Shown here piece by piece: positions 25,648 to 34,657 of a stretch of 64,000 bases of DNA. Below the pieces are notes generated by a model. That model ran no database searches and had not been told where the DNA came from. It saw nothing but the letters and a program-made list of their open reading frames with translations. The stretch is from Neorhizobium galegae bv. officinalis (GTDB taxonomy: Bacteria; Pseudomonadota; Alphaproteobacteria; Rhizobiales; Rhizobiaceae): contig CCRI01000021.1 in the NCBI GenBank assembly GCA_000985875.1, forward strand, positions 1-64,000. The letters run 5' to 3'. How positions within the stretch are numbered: position 1 is the stretch's first letter; every line of letters starts with the position of its first letter. Both the position numbers and the translations under genes were made by a program.

Positions 25648-26508
25648 TCAGCTTGGCGGCACCACCTCCAGCGTCAGCCGGTCGAGCGGGCTGGTCGTGC
25701 TGCGGATCAGGGTATTGGAAACCTTGGTGTAGCGTGCCGTGGTGGACAAATTGTTGTGGCCGAGCAAAACTTGGATGATGCGGATGTCGGTTCCGCTTTC
25801 CAGAAGATGGGTAGCAAAGCTGTGGCGCAGCGTATGCGCCGTCACACGTTTGTCGATGCCGGCAGCAGTGCACGCCGAACGGCAGGCAGAATACAGAACC
25901 TGGACGTCGATGGGTTTGGTCTCGCCCCGGCCCGGGAACAGCCAGACCTCGGGTCTCGCCAGCCGCCAATAGACCCGCAGGATCGCCAGCAACTGCGCTG
26001 ACAGCATGACGTTGCGATCCTTTCCGCCCTTGCCATGCTCGACGCGGATGATGCCGCGTTCGCCATCAATGTTGCGGACCTTGAGATGGACAGCTTCCGA
26101 GGCGCGCAGCCCCGCCGCATAAGCGGTTGTCAGTGCGGTGCGGGTCCTCAGGCTTGGAACAGCTTCCAGAAACCGCACGATCTCGTCGCCGTTGAGGATC
26201 CTAGGCAGCTTGGCCGGTGTCCGGGCATAGGCAATGCGCTCCGGTATCTCGGCATGACCAAGCGTGACGCCGAAGAAGAATCGGAGGGCACAAACTGTCT
26301 GGTTCAAGGCCGGCCATGATAGGCCCGATGAGACCAGATGCACCTGAAACGCGCGCACGTCTTCCAGTCCAAGACGGTCTGGCGATCGCCCGAAATAGCG
26401 CGAGAACTTCGTCACCGCATGCAAATACGATCGTTGCGTCGCTGGCGAAAGATTGCGGATCGTCATGTCATCGATCATGCGCCGGCGCAGCGGGCTTATC
26501 TCTGTCAT
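25648..26508 (-). CDS. Tyrosine recombinase (XerD-like) associated with the IS91-type element
   Basis: 286 residues from the ATG at 26508, chosen because CAGGAG lies seven bases upstream; the ORF extends further to 26547. The N-terminal SAM-like core-binding domain (about 1-90, NLSPATQRSYLHAVTKFSRY) is followed by the catalytic domain with Arg in AAGLRASEAVHLKV, HTLRHSFATHLLE, LLGHNNLSTTARYTKV and the nucleophilic tyrosine. All five RKHRH/Y positions appear present. It ends 13 bp before the IS91-family transposase, so the two are probably expressed together. It may resolve or process transposition intermediates. Confidence 0.88.
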   Translation of the reverse strand: MTEISPLRRRMIDDMTIRNLSPATQRSYLHAVTKFSRYFGRSPDRLGLEDVRAFQVHLVSSGLSWPALNQTVCALRFFFGVTLGHAEIPERIAYARTPAKLPRILNGDEIVRFLEAVPSLRTRTALTTAYAAGLRASEAVHLKVRNIDGERGIIRVEHGKGGKDRNVMLSAQLLAILRVYWRLARPEVWLFPGRGETKPIDVQVLYSACRSACTAAGIDKRVTAHTLRHSFATHLLESGTDIRIIQVLLGHNNLSTTARYTKVSNTLIRSTTSPLDRLTLEVVPPS

Positions 26509-26694
26509 CGTCATCTCCTGTTCAAAGGTTGGGCTAAAACAGCCCAATCCTTCAAATCAGAAGCGCATCATGCAAATCCCGCGCTCCAAATGCCGCGCAA
26601 GCGGCTTCGTTCAATCACAAATCACGAACTTTGAAAATTCCGAATCCGGTAAACAGCAACCCGCCCTAGTGAGGTGGCGCTGAACATGGCGTGC

Positions 26695-27387
26695 CTACCT
26701 TGAAGAGGTCATCAGCGACGACACGACCCTAATAAGCTCGCTCTTGGCACCTAAAATGTCCGACTGAATAGCCATCCCAACCTCCTGGACCGCACCCTTT
26801 TCGACACATTCTAAGATCGCTGCGTGTTTCCGAACGCCTGACCGCGTTCGATCGAACTCGGGGTAAAGTAGGTTCAGCATAGGACCAACGCGCAACCATA
26901 AATTTTCCACCAGCTTGACAGTGACCTTGGCGTTTGCTGCAGCGTAGAGCGTAAAATGGAACTCGAAATTGCGCGCCACCACGCGCTTATAGTCGTGATC
27001 CTCAATTGACAGAACAAGCTTGTTCTGGATTTTTCTTAGCATAGGTGCGAGCGATTTTAGTGAATTTGCAACGGCTTGCTCAGCAAGTCGTTTCTCTAGT
27101 AAGCAACGTAGATCAAATACTTCATTAATCTCACCAAGATCAAGGACTGGAACAAAAACCGTCCGATCTGGACCTTGTTTAACAACGTCCTCAGCGATGA
27201 GTCTCGCGAGAGCGTCGCGGGTTGGCGTCAGACTGACATTCAAAGAGTTAGCCAGCGCACGAACACTCAACTTTTGCCCAGGCTTTAAAACACCCAACAG
27301 AATTGCCTCTCTGAGCCGTGAATAAACCTGTTCTCCTAAAGTATCTCCCCGACCATCTATTTGAAGATCCGGTAATGAAGTCCGCAA
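26695..27387 (-). CDS. GntR family regulator, FadR/FCD type
   Basis: This 230-residue protein has the winged-helix motif (about 20-85; VYSRLREAILLGVLKPGQKL and RALANSLNVSLTPTRDALAR) and an FCD effector domain (about 95-220) with histidine-containing metal-site helices (NFEFHFTLYAAA, RKHAAILECVEKG). FCD regulators repress catabolic operons until a carboxylate ligand binds. Its neighbours are dapB/dapA homologues and a broken D-amino-acid dehydrogenase, so it may be the local regulator, comparable with HypR of Sinorhizobium meliloti hydroxyproline genes. A palindrome just upstream of its start (27430-27444) could be its own operator. Confidence 0.85.
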   Translation of the reverse strand: MRTSLPDLQIDGRGDTLGEQVYSRLREAILLGVLKPGQKLSVRALANSLNVSLTPTRDALARLIAEDVVKQGPDRTVFVPVLDLGEINEVFDLRCLLEKRLAEQAVANSLKSLAPMLRKIQNKLVLSIEDHDYKRVVARNFEFHFTLYAAANAKVTVKLVENLWLRVGPMLNLLYPEFDRTRSGVRKHAAILECVEKGAVQEVGMAIQSDILGAKSELIRVVSSLMTSSR

Positions 27388-27696
27388 GTTGGAAGTCCTT
27401 TATCCGTGACCACTAAATCCCCTAGAACCGGTATTATTTATACCAAAGAACATTCGGTGTCGGGGGGCGAAGCGGAGTCGCAGTCGTCTACACGTTTGTC
27501 AGCTTTTCTATAGAAATCTGAAGGAATCAAGAGGCCGTCAATTGATGCGGATGAAATAATGTACGGAAGTGCCCCCCTCACTGTGGAGGTGCCGTCCCCG
27601 ACCATCTGCCTTCAGCCGAATGATATTTGATATTACAATTTTGCGATCTAATAGAGGCGCCGCGTGGCGGGTGTCTATGTGAGGGCGAGTGCATGG
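27388..27696. other. Intergenic between GntR regulator and dapB
   Basis: About 310 bp. It contains the palindrome at 27430-27444 close to the GntR start. I see no gene in the rest. Confidence 0.45.
27430..27444. promoter_or_regulatory. Palindrome upstream of the GntR gene, candidate operator
   Basis: GGTATTATTTATACC is a perfect 5-bp inverted repeat (GGTAT/ATACC) with a 5-bp spacer, centred about 50 bp upstream of the GntR start codon. FCD-type regulators commonly bind GTnTAnAC-like palindromes and autoregulate. The assignment is inference. Confidence 0.45.
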
Positions 27697-28512
27697 CTAA
27701 AGCCCGTCCAGCCCTAGTACGTCGGACATAGTATATAGACCGTGTTCACGGTTGCGCGCCCAAAATGCGGCCTTGATGGCCCCTTGTGCGAAGAGGCCGC
27801 GATCTTCAGCGATATGTGACAACTCTATCCGCTCGCCGGCGCCGGCGAAGATGACCTTGTGATCGCCAACGACCGTCCCGCCGCGCAAGGCGGCAAAGCC
27901 GATTGAGCCGACAGTCCGGGAGCCAGTGTAACCATCACGGCCTGCGACGTAATGATCGGACAATATCGTTTGCCGTCCAGCGGCCGCCGCCTTTCCCAGC
28001 AACAAAGCTGCACCGGAAGGTGCATCAACTTTCATCCGATGATGCATCTCAAGAACCTCGATGTCCCACTCTTTATCAAGGATAGCTGCAGCTCTTCCGA
28101 CTAAAGCGGCAAGGATATTGACACCCAGGCTCATATTGCCAGATTGGACGACGGGAATAGTTCTTGCTGCCCTTTCCAGCTTGGAGAAATGAATGGGCTC
28201 CATTCCGGTGGTGCCGACGATGTGGACGATGCCTGCTTGGGCGGCGAGTGATGAATATTCTACGGTTGCTTCCGGCGTAGTGAAATCTAACACGCCGTCT
28301 GCCTCGGCGAAGGCGGATCCAGTTTCGCTAGTTACGAGAACCCCACAACTCGACATCCCTGCAACGACCCCTGCGTCTTGACCAACAGCAGCGCTGCCAG
28401 GCCGTTCGATCGCTCCCGAGAGGGTGCAGCCTGGATCTTCGGCAATAGTCTTTATGAGCATCCGGCCCATGCGCCCGGCCGCTCCGACAACAACGAGACG
28501 CATCTGAGACAT
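27697..28512 (-). CDS. dapB: 4-hydroxy-tetrahydrodipicolinate reductase homologue (DapB)
   Basis: 271 residues from the ATG at 28512, which has AGGAGG about 11 bases upstream; the open frame extends further to 28767 but without similarity. The N-terminal NAD(P) motif is VVVGAAGRMGRMLI (Gly-rich loop 10-16). The substrate domain carries the DapB signature EMHHRMKVDAPSGAALLLGK (155-174) with the two catalytic histidines and lysine. It therefore looks like a complete DapB of lysine biosynthesis. Placement in a catabolic/symbiotic region, divergent from a dapA-family gene, suggests a specialised copy rather than the housekeeping one. Confidence 0.88.
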   Translation of the reverse strand: MSQMRLVVVGAAGRMGRMLIKTIAEDPGCTLSGAIERPGSAAVGQDAGVVAGMSSCGVLVTSETGSAFAEADGVLDFTTPEATVEYSSLAAQAGIVHIVGTTGMEPIHFSKLERAARTIPVVQSGNMSLGVNILAALVGRAAAILDKEWDIEVLEMHHRMKVDAPSGAALLLGKAAAAGRQTILSDHYVAGRDGYTGSRTVGSIGFAALRGGTVVGDHKVIFAGAGERIELSHIAEDRGLFAQGAIKAAFWARNREHGLYTMSDVLGLDGL

Positions 28513-28672
28513 CGAGATCAAAACCTCCTGAACGCCCTGGCGCAACTTTCTTTTGAGAGCGCGAAGATCGTGGCACACTATGTGGATCCGCCGGTGACGC
28601 GCAGAGCACGTAAAAAGTGATACATCAAACATCAGATTCTCGTCAAGCGGTCGGTTGACCAGCCTCCCATAA

Positions 28673-28691
28673 GTGATATAACACATATCAC
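28673..28691. promoter_or_regulatory. Palindromic operator candidate between dapB and dapA homologues
   Basis: GTGATATAACACATATCAC is a perfect 7-bp inverted repeat (GTGATAT/ATATCAC) with a 5-bp spacer. It lies 27 bp before the plus-strand dapA-family ATG and about 160 bp before the divergent dapB ATG, the expected position for a repressor controlling both. Confidence 0.6.
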
Positions 28692-28718
28692 CTGATTCAA
28701 TTAACTGGAGGTTTAAAA

Positions 28719-29618
28719 ATGACACTGCGAACAGATTGGAATGGCGTTTTTCCTGCGATGGTAACACCGTTTACGGAAGATGGATCTTTCGATGAGGCCT
28801 CCTTTAAAGCCCTGATCGAGCTCTACATCAGCGAGGGCGTGAGAGGCGTCGTGGTTACCGGTAGCACGGGTGAGTGGTATTCAATGTCGGACGCCGAGCG
28901 TGCAACCGTCTGGGAGGTTGCAGTAGAGGCGTCGTCCGGCAGGATAACGGTAGTCGCCGGCACTTCCGCAGTTGGCACCCGTGAGGCCCTGGCGCTTACC
29001 CGAACTGCGAAAGCCGTAGGTGTCGACGGATGTATGCTTCTTCCGCCGGGCGGCATCTTCGCTTCGCGCAACGAGGTGGTGAACTACTTCCACACGCTTG
29101 CCGGTGTGGGGCTTCCGATCATGGTCTATAATAACCCGCCGAGGACGGGGGTTAATATGGATGCTGATATGGTGGCGGAAATCGCTAAAGCAGAAGAAAT
29201 CGTAAGTTTTAAGGACAGCAACCGAGACCTCTACGCGGCGAGCGAGATCATCTACCGCGTTTGCGACAAGCTGGCGGTGTTTACGGGTCTGGAGCCCTAT
29301 GCTAGCAGCGTGCTGCCGCGTGGTGCGGTTGGGGTCGTATCGACAATCTCCAATATTTGTGCTGCCAATATGGTTTCATATTATCACGCCGTGATCGGTG
29401 GCGATAGCGCCACAGCTTACAAGACGCAAAAGTTGATCGATCAGCTTTATCATTTTCTTCCTACACTTGGCGCTCCCGCCTTCGTCTCGGTGAAGGCGGC
29501 GATGAAACTTTTGGGGCGGCCCGGCGGCGAAATAAGGCTTCCGCATCTGCCTGCCAACGAAGCGCTCATCGGAAAGCTGCGTGAGGAATTGCGTCGCCTG
29601 AAGATGATTGACGCCTAA
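28719..29618 (+). CDS. Dihydrodipicolinate synthase (DapA/NAL) family lyase, copy 1
   Basis: This 299-residue class I aldolase-like protein starts after GGAGG. Family motifs are VVTGSTGEWYSMS (about 46-58), the catalytic Tyr in VYNNPPRTG (Tyr137) and the Schiff-base lysine in VSFKDSNRD (Lys165). The same fold serves dihydrodipicolinate synthase, N-acetylneuraminate lyase and 1-pyrroline-4-hydroxy-2-carboxylate deaminase (HypD). Divergence from dapB argues for the first. The broken D-amino-acid dehydrogenase 120 bp downstream and the similar gene at 43830 in a hydroxyproline-type cluster argue for the last. Both remain possible. Confidence 0.85.
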   Translation: MTLRTDWNGVFPAMVTPFTEDGSFDEASFKALIELYISEGVRGVVVTGSTGEWYSMSDAERATVWEVAVEASSGRITVVAGTSAVGTREALALTRTAKAVGVDGCMLLPPGGIFASRNEVVNYFHTLAGVGLPIMVYNNPPRTGVNMDADMVAEIAKAEEIVSFKDSNRDLYAASEIIYRVCDKLAVFTGLEPYASSVLPRGAVGVVSTISNICAANMVSYYHAVIGGDSATAYKTQKLIDQLYHFLPTLGAPAFVSVKAAMKLLGRPGGEIRLPHLPANEALIGKLREELRRLKMIDA

Positions 29619-29633
29619 AAAAGGGTTCCTATG

Positions 29634-29671
29634 CGGCTATCATGACGACGCTCTTGTTGTCGTGATAGCCG
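29634..29671 (+). terminator. Stem-loop after the dapA-family gene
   Basis: CGGCTATCATGACGAC pairs with GTCGTGATAGCCG through 13 base pairs and a three-base bulge, 15 bp after the stop codon of the preceding gene. There is no T-run after the stem, so it could be a transcript-end stabiliser rather than a classical intrinsic terminator. Confidence 0.5.
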
Positions 29672-29740
29672 TCTCCAAGGCAGGCCATGTAGGGTGCCGA
29701 GATTTCATGGCTCTCGCGGTTTGAGAAGCAGGATTTGTCC

Positions 29741-30306
29741 ATGGCCCGTAAAGTGGCTGTAATCGGCGGTGGTATAATAGGGGTGAGTTGTGCCCTTGCG
29801 CTGCCGCGAGATGGGCATCACGTTACTCTCATTGAAGAAGGAAGTATTGGACACGGTTGCTCTGGGGCCAACGGTGCGCAATACAACTTAGGTTCTACTC
29901 TTCCGATGGCCCATCCCGGGATCGCGTGGCGTGCACTGAGCTGGTTGACCAATGCGAATGGACCGGTCGGTCTCGCTCCGCGTGAACTGCTCCGTAACAT
30001 TCCTTGGTGAGACGAACTGATCGCCTGCGGACGCAAAATGATTCCAAGTCTACCGGACGCGGAGGTGAGCAATTGGATTGGTGTGGGACCTTCCACACCG
30101 GACAGCCCACCAATCATCTGCTCCACCCCGATCATACAAACATTCTATTCGCGACCGGGCATGGTCATATGGGAATAAGCGGCGCACCCATGACTGCCTC
30201 GCTACTATGCGATTTAGTCGCGCGCCGCACGCCCCAACTCCCGTGCGTTTCACTGATCGGCCTCAACGACTTTTGGTGGGCTGCCTTTGATGATCGGCGC
30301 AAATAA
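29741..30306 (+). pseudogene. D-amino-acid dehydrogenase (HypO/DadA-like) remnant with internal deletion
   Basis: The N-terminal 88 residues (AVIGGGIIGVSCALALPRDG, GANGAQYNLGSTLPMAHPGI, NANGPVGLAPRELLRNIPW) match the intact gene at 40994 almost motif for motif and end at a stop (30008-30010). The next bases jump straight to the C-terminal part: NWIGVGPSTPDSPPI, then in another frame GHGHMGISGAPMTASLLCDLVARR. About 250 central residues are missing, including most of the substrate domain. It is therefore an inactivated paralogue of the D-hydroxyproline/D-amino-acid dehydrogenase. Confidence 0.8.
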
Positions 30307-30359
30307 TCTCAATCCTGCACTGATGCACCTCGGCAAGCAGACCCTAGAAGCATTTAGCT

Positions 30360-30449
30360 AGGTCGTGTTGACAAAGTAAGGCAGCCAGATCTTCGCCGCC
30401 GCGATCGCCAGGAACGCAGCGAATGATATTTTGGTTTTGTCCTTGTCAA
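30360..30449 (-). pseudogene. IS5-family transposase C-terminal tail
   Basis: The minus strand reads DKTKISFAAFLAIAAAKIWL and ends FVNTT, almost identical to the end of the IS5-family transposase at 370-459. Only the last 29 residues remain. Confidence 0.8.
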
Positions 30450-30513
30450 TGCCGAGTGAATTCTCCCCAGAAGGAGGTGCGGACGAATTCTTGGACTAAC
30501 AGGAGATAGTTCA

Positions 30514-30602
30514 TGTATTCGTACGAAGACCGCATGAGAGCTGTGCAGCTCTATATCAAGCTCGGCAAACGGGCGAATGCCACCATCCGTCAGTTGGGCT
30601 AG
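30514..30602 (+). pseudogene. IS3-family OrfA N-terminal fragment
   Basis: MYSYEDRMRAVQLYIKLGKR followed by ANATIRQLG is the start of an IS3-type OrfA helix-turn-helix protein, preceded by AGGAG. It stops after 29 codons, where an IS110 fragment begins. Confidence 0.65.
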
Positions 30603-30624
30603 AACCGAAAACGCCGGATCAACA

Positions 30625-31361
30625 AGCGAGAGCAGTGCTTTTCCGGGGGGCGAGAGCGGCTTGTTCATCAGCGTACCGAACTGGTGAATGCCTTGCGTGC
30701 CGTTCTCTACGAATTTGGGCAGATCGTTCCGCAGGGCATCGCCAATATCAAGCGCATTGATGCAATCATCCGTGATGCAACGATAGACTTTCCGGATGTC
30801 GTGCGGGAGGAATGCCGCGATTTGCTCGCGCAGATCGCAGAGAAGAAAGCCCGTATCGAAACCAGGACGGCACAATTTACCGATGTCTCCAGAGGCAGTA
30901 TCGCTGCAACACGTCTTCAGACGATGCCGGGTGTCGGTCCCATGATCGCGCTGGCGGTTGAGGCATTTACACCAGCAATGACGACTTTCCGGTCTGGGCG
31001 CGATTTTGCAACCTGGCTTGGACTTGTATCACGACAGTTCTCTTCTGGAGGCAAGGACCGGCTCGGCCGCGTGTCGAAGGCGGGGCAGGCTGACATACGC
31101 AGGCTTTTGATCATCGGCGCAATGTCGCGTGTAAGAGCGGCAAACCGTAAACCGCCAGCATCAGGCTCATGGCTTGCCCGAATGCTGATGCGCAAGCCAA
31201 AAATGCTCGTCGCCATTGCACTGGCGAACAAGATGGCACGGAAAATTTGGGCCATGCTGAAGAAACAGGAAGATTACCGGAGCAAGCGTTGTCGGCGATG
31301 GCATGATACATGCCCCGCCGAATACGCTGATACTGGTGAAAGAGGTGTGAGAAGTCGATGA
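30625..31361 (+). pseudogene. IS110-family transposase, C-terminal two thirds
   Basis: The frame reads RERLVHQRTELVNALRAVLY, then the Transposase_20 helix-hairpin-helix TRLQTMPGVGPMIALAVEAF and the conserved SGRDFATWLGLVSRQFSSGG, KDRLGRVSKAGQADIRRLLI. IS110 transposases pair an N-terminal DEDD nuclease domain with this C-terminal region; the nuclease domain is lost. The fragment abuts the IS3 OrfA piece at its 5' end. Confidence 0.8.
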
Positions 31362-31582
31362 CCTGAATGGGGGCAATGATCGAACCGATCTGGATCAGGA
31401 AAACCAGTTAGCACTATGAGCTTTACAGCTCGGAAAGTAGATTTGGAACTGATCCGCAGATCACCATACCGGCCAGCGGTCTCTCGAAATGCCGCAATCA
31501 AAGGCCTGACAGAAGACCGCCCTCGATCACACGTTCAGATGGACAAAAACTTCTTGCATTACGGGCGGCAACCACAGAAGTG

Positions 31583-32971
31583 CTAGGCAAATGAGAACAC
31601 GTTGGGTGGCGGGCGGGTAATAACTTCATTGAGAGTATACAGCGCATCTGACAGGTCGTTGAGATCTTTCAATCCGCCCAAGCAAACGCGGATCGCTCCG
31701 GGATCGGTTTCGTCGACCGAGGACGCGACGGGAGGAGTGACGAGTATGTTCTTTCGGCGCGCGGCAGAGGCGAAACTGCTCGCCGACCATTCAGAGGGCA
31801 GGGGCAGCCAGCCATAGAACGGAGGATATTCAAGTGGCTCTACCGTTGGAAAGATGTCGGAAAACATCCGATAACGTTCCTTGGCCTGATGTCGACGCTC
31901 TCTGACCAGTTCATCCAGTTGACCGTTTTCGATGAGCCTAACAGCCATCTCACTGAGAATGGGTGCGACGAACCAGGACGAGGCGTGGAGCAGAAGCTCA
32001 GCTTGCTGTGTGTATGCCGACGGCAAAGTCAGGGTGCCGAGCCGGAACCCGGGCGCGACACATTTTGAATAGGACGTTACGTAGAAGCTGCGGTCAGGAA
32101 TGAGCTCGGTGAGCGACACAGGCCTTTCCGGCACGAAGAAGCCATAAACATCATCCTCAATGACCGTCAGGTCCAGTTTATCGGCCAATTCCGCAATACG
32201 GCGCCGACGCTGCAAGCTCATCGTGCGGGCTGTCGGGCTCTGCAAGGTCGGCATACAGTAGAAGACCTTCGCACCCGAGGACCTACAAGCTGCCTCGAGG
32301 CCATCTGGATCGACACCCTCGCCGTCCATGGCTATGGGAATAAGTGTTAGATGGTTTGCGGCTGCGATAGCCTTGAAGCCGGAGTAGGTGAGGCTATCTA
32401 CAAGGATACTGTCGCCTGGACTTGCAACCAGCCGAATTGCAATATCGAGCGCGTGTTGCGCGCCATTGCAAAGCAAAAGTCGTGCGGGATCGATTGTAAA
32501 TGAACCGCTTGAAACAGACGCGGCAATGATCTCGCGGTGCTCGCGGATACCGCCGTGGGGATGATAGTCCAGAAGTTGAGCAAGGTCGCGATTCCGCGAC
32601 AACTCGCTAAACAACCCGGAAAGCACCTCCGTCTCTCGACCGTGGGCGGGCACATTCAGTGCCATGTTCACAGGCTCACGGGGCGCAGCCCCATCGGGAC
32701 GGCTCATGGCACGGCGGCGAACAAACGTACCCTGGCCGACGCGACCGCTTATGATGCCCCGCTGCTCGGCCTCTTGATAGGCCTTGGCAACGGTGCCCAC
32801 GGATAAGCTTAGCCGCTGAGCCAACTCACGATGTGGTGGCAGACGGTCACCGTCGGACAGGTGACCATCGGAGATGTCTTGCTCTAGTGCATAGACCAGA
32901 GCGAGGTAGCGCGGCCCTTCGGATGCGAGCTGGCGTGGTTGCCAGCCCAAAAATGTCCTCTCCAAGTTCAT
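31583..32971 (-). CDS. MocR-type GntR/aminotransferase transcriptional regulator (copy 2)
   Basis: This 462-residue paralogue of the regulator at 21583 is aligned end to end without large gaps. It has the winged helix (LPPHRELAQRLSLSVGTVAK, GQGTFVRRR), the aminotransferase fold with DDVYGFF and the PLP lysine in YVTSYSKCVAPGFRLG (about residue 303). It lies 40 bp downstream of the aldehyde dehydrogenase gene on the same strand and so may be the last gene of the transporter/dehydrogenase operon, or its regulator. Conservation of the catalytic lysine implies PLP binding and amino-acid or semialdehyde sensing. Confidence 0.9.
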   Translation of the reverse strand: MNLERTFLGWQPRQLASEGPRYLALVYALEQDISDGHLSDGDRLPPHRELAQRLSLSVGTVAKAYQEAEQRGIISGRVGQGTFVRRRAMSRPDGAAPREPVNMALNVPAHGRETEVLSGLFSELSRNRDLAQLLDYHPHGGIREHREIIAASVSSGSFTIDPARLLLCNGAQHALDIAIRLVASPGDSILVDSLTYSGFKAIAAANHLTLIPIAMDGEGVDPDGLEAACRSSGAKVFYCMPTLQSPTARTMSLQRRRRIAELADKLDLTVIEDDVYGFFVPERPVSLTELIPDRSFYVTSYSKCVAPGFRLGTLTLPSAYTQQAELLLHASSWFVAPILSEMAVRLIENGQLDELVRERRHQAKERYRMFSDIFPTVEPLEYPPFYGWLPLPSEWSASSFASAARRKNILVTPPVASSVDETDPGAIRVCLGGLKDLNDLSDALYTLNEVITRPPPNVFSFA

Positions 32972-33011
32972 ATATACCGCGCTCCTATTCGCATCCTTTC
33001 GTCAGCTGCCT

Positions 33012-34445
33012 TCAAAGATGAAGGTGACCGACGTATTTCTTAACAGTGTATGCTTCGAGCCCCTCGACGCCGCCCTCGCGGCCCCAGCCGCTGTCGCCTA
33101 TGCCGCCGAAGGGCGTCTCAGGTATTGTGACAACCATCTGGTTAATTCCGATGACCCCAACTGCAAGTTCCTCTGCGATACGATTGGCGACCGCAGCCGA
33201 GCCGGTAAACGCATATCCTGCTAAACCATAGGGCAATGCATTCGCCCGTGCGAGGGCTTGATCGAGGTCATCAACAGGTTGCACCAGAGCAAGTGGGCCG
33301 AACGGTTCATGTGTCATGGCCTTAGCTTGCCCAGGCATGTCCGCCAGGATTGTTGGGCTATACATCAGGCCCGGACCCTTGAGACGTTCACCACCAGCGA
33401 TCAGTCGGGCCGAATGAGACAGAGCATCGGAGATCAAGTCATCCATGGCTTCGATGCGTCGCACGTTTGCGACTGGGCCGACGGTGGTGCCCGGGTTTAA
33501 CCCGTCACCCACCACCTGTTTTTCAACGAAGGCGCGTGCGTATTCCAGGTATTCCTCGTATGCAGGACGTTCCACGAAGAAGCGCGTCGGCGACGTGCAG
33601 ACTTGGCCAGTGTTGCGCATCTTAATGCTCATGGAGAGCTCCGCCGCTCTCTGGATGTCGGCGTCCTTCGCCACGATCACTGGAGCGTGGCCGCCGAGTT
33701 CCATGGTGGCGAGCGTCAGGGTCTCCCCTGCCAGACAAGCAAGATGACGCCCCACCGGAGTGGATCCGGTGAAGGAGATCTTGCGAATGATCGGTGAGCG
33801 AATGAGATATTCAGAGACTTCCGCGGGAACTCCGAAGACCACGTTCAGCACACCTTTGGGTAGACCCGCATCGGTAAGCGCGCGGGCGATTTCCAATGTC
33901 GTGCCAGGTGTCTCCTCAGAGGGTTTGATAATGCACGTGCACCCGGCGGCAAGGGCGGGAGCAATCTTACGGGCTGGCGTTACCGCAGGGAAATTCCACG
34001 GCGTGAAGCAGGCGACGGGGCCAACCGGCTCCTGCGTGACCGTCTGGCGCATGCCGGCCATCCGTGCCGGGATGACGCGGCCATAGCTGCGCCGGCCTTC
34101 TTCAGCAAACCAGTCGAAAAACTCAGCCGCAGCCGTGATCTCGCCTTTCGCTTCCGCGAAGGTCTTTCCCTCCTCCAGGGTCAGCACAGTGGCAATATGG
34201 TCTACTCGCTCGCGCATCAGGTCCGCAGCGCGGCGCATGATCTGGCCGCGCTCATAAGGTGAAGCGCGCTTCCAGGTTTCAAAGGCTCGGCTTGCGGCAG
34301 CGAGTGCGCGGTCAAGCTCCGGTTTGCCAGCATGAGGCAATCTGCCAAGAGGCTGCTCCGTAGCAGGATTGAGAACGGATTGGCTCCCCGAATTGGTTTC
34401 TTCGATCCATTCGCCATCAATGAGCAGGGCCAGTTTGGTGTACAT
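33012..34445 (-). CDS. NAD(P)-dependent aldehyde dehydrogenase, likely 2-oxoglutarate semialdehyde type
   Basis: This 477-residue protein of the succinate semialdehyde/ketoglutarate semialdehyde dehydrogenase group has ACFTPWNFPAVTPARKIAPA, KPSEETP, ISFTGSTPVGR, the general-base Glu249 in TMELGGHAPVIV and the nucleophile Cys283 in NTGQVCTSPTRF. Length is normal. In hydroxyproline catabolism the last step oxidises 2-oxoglutarate semialdehyde to 2-oxoglutarate. The epimerase, dehydrogenases and deaminase for the earlier steps are 3-10 kb away, so this is the best assignment. Succinate semialdehyde dehydrogenase activity is the alternative. It lies 212 bp after the transporter ATPase gene on the same strand. 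Confidence 0.85.
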   Translation of the reverse strand: MYTKLALLIDGEWIEETNSGSQSVLNPATEQPLGRLPHAGKPELDRALAAASRAFETWKRASPYERGQIMRRAADLMRERVDHIATVLTLEEGKTFAEAKGEITAAAEFFDWFAEEGRRSYGRVIPARMAGMRQTVTQEPVGPVACFTPWNFPAVTPARKIAPALAAGCTCIIKPSEETPGTTLEIARALTDAGLPKGVLNVVFGVPAEVSEYLIRSPIIRKISFTGSTPVGRHLACLAGETLTLATMELGGHAPVIVAKDADIQRAAELSMSIKMRNTGQVCTSPTRFFVERPAYEEYLEYARAFVEKQVVGDGLNPGTTVGPVANVRRIEAMDDLISDALSHSARLIAGGERLKGPGLMYSPTILADMPGQAKAMTHEPFGPLALVQPVDDLDQALARANALPYGLAGYAFTGSAAVANRIAEELAVGVIGINQMVVTIPETPFGGIGDSGWGREGGVEGLEAYTVKKYVGHLHL

Positions 34446-34657
34446 CTATTTATTCCTTTGCTTGGAAGAACGTGACGAGACGCCAGTCGGACAAAGGCCG
34501 CCGGGACAGGTCAATTGAGGTGGTGAGGAAGTCCGTTGATACAGGTTGAGTCCGCACCCGTGCTTCGATGGCGTTAAGGCCATCTTCTATCTGCGACCTC
34601 GCCTACGACTGTGCAGGCAGGTTGAGCGAGCGGACAATCGGCGAGACTACGCCAGCT

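Noticed and set aside
24577..26001. 474-residue plus-strand ORF over the IS91-type element
   Set aside because: Long antisense frame over an intact transposase and recombinase in GC-rich DNA, without any family motif.
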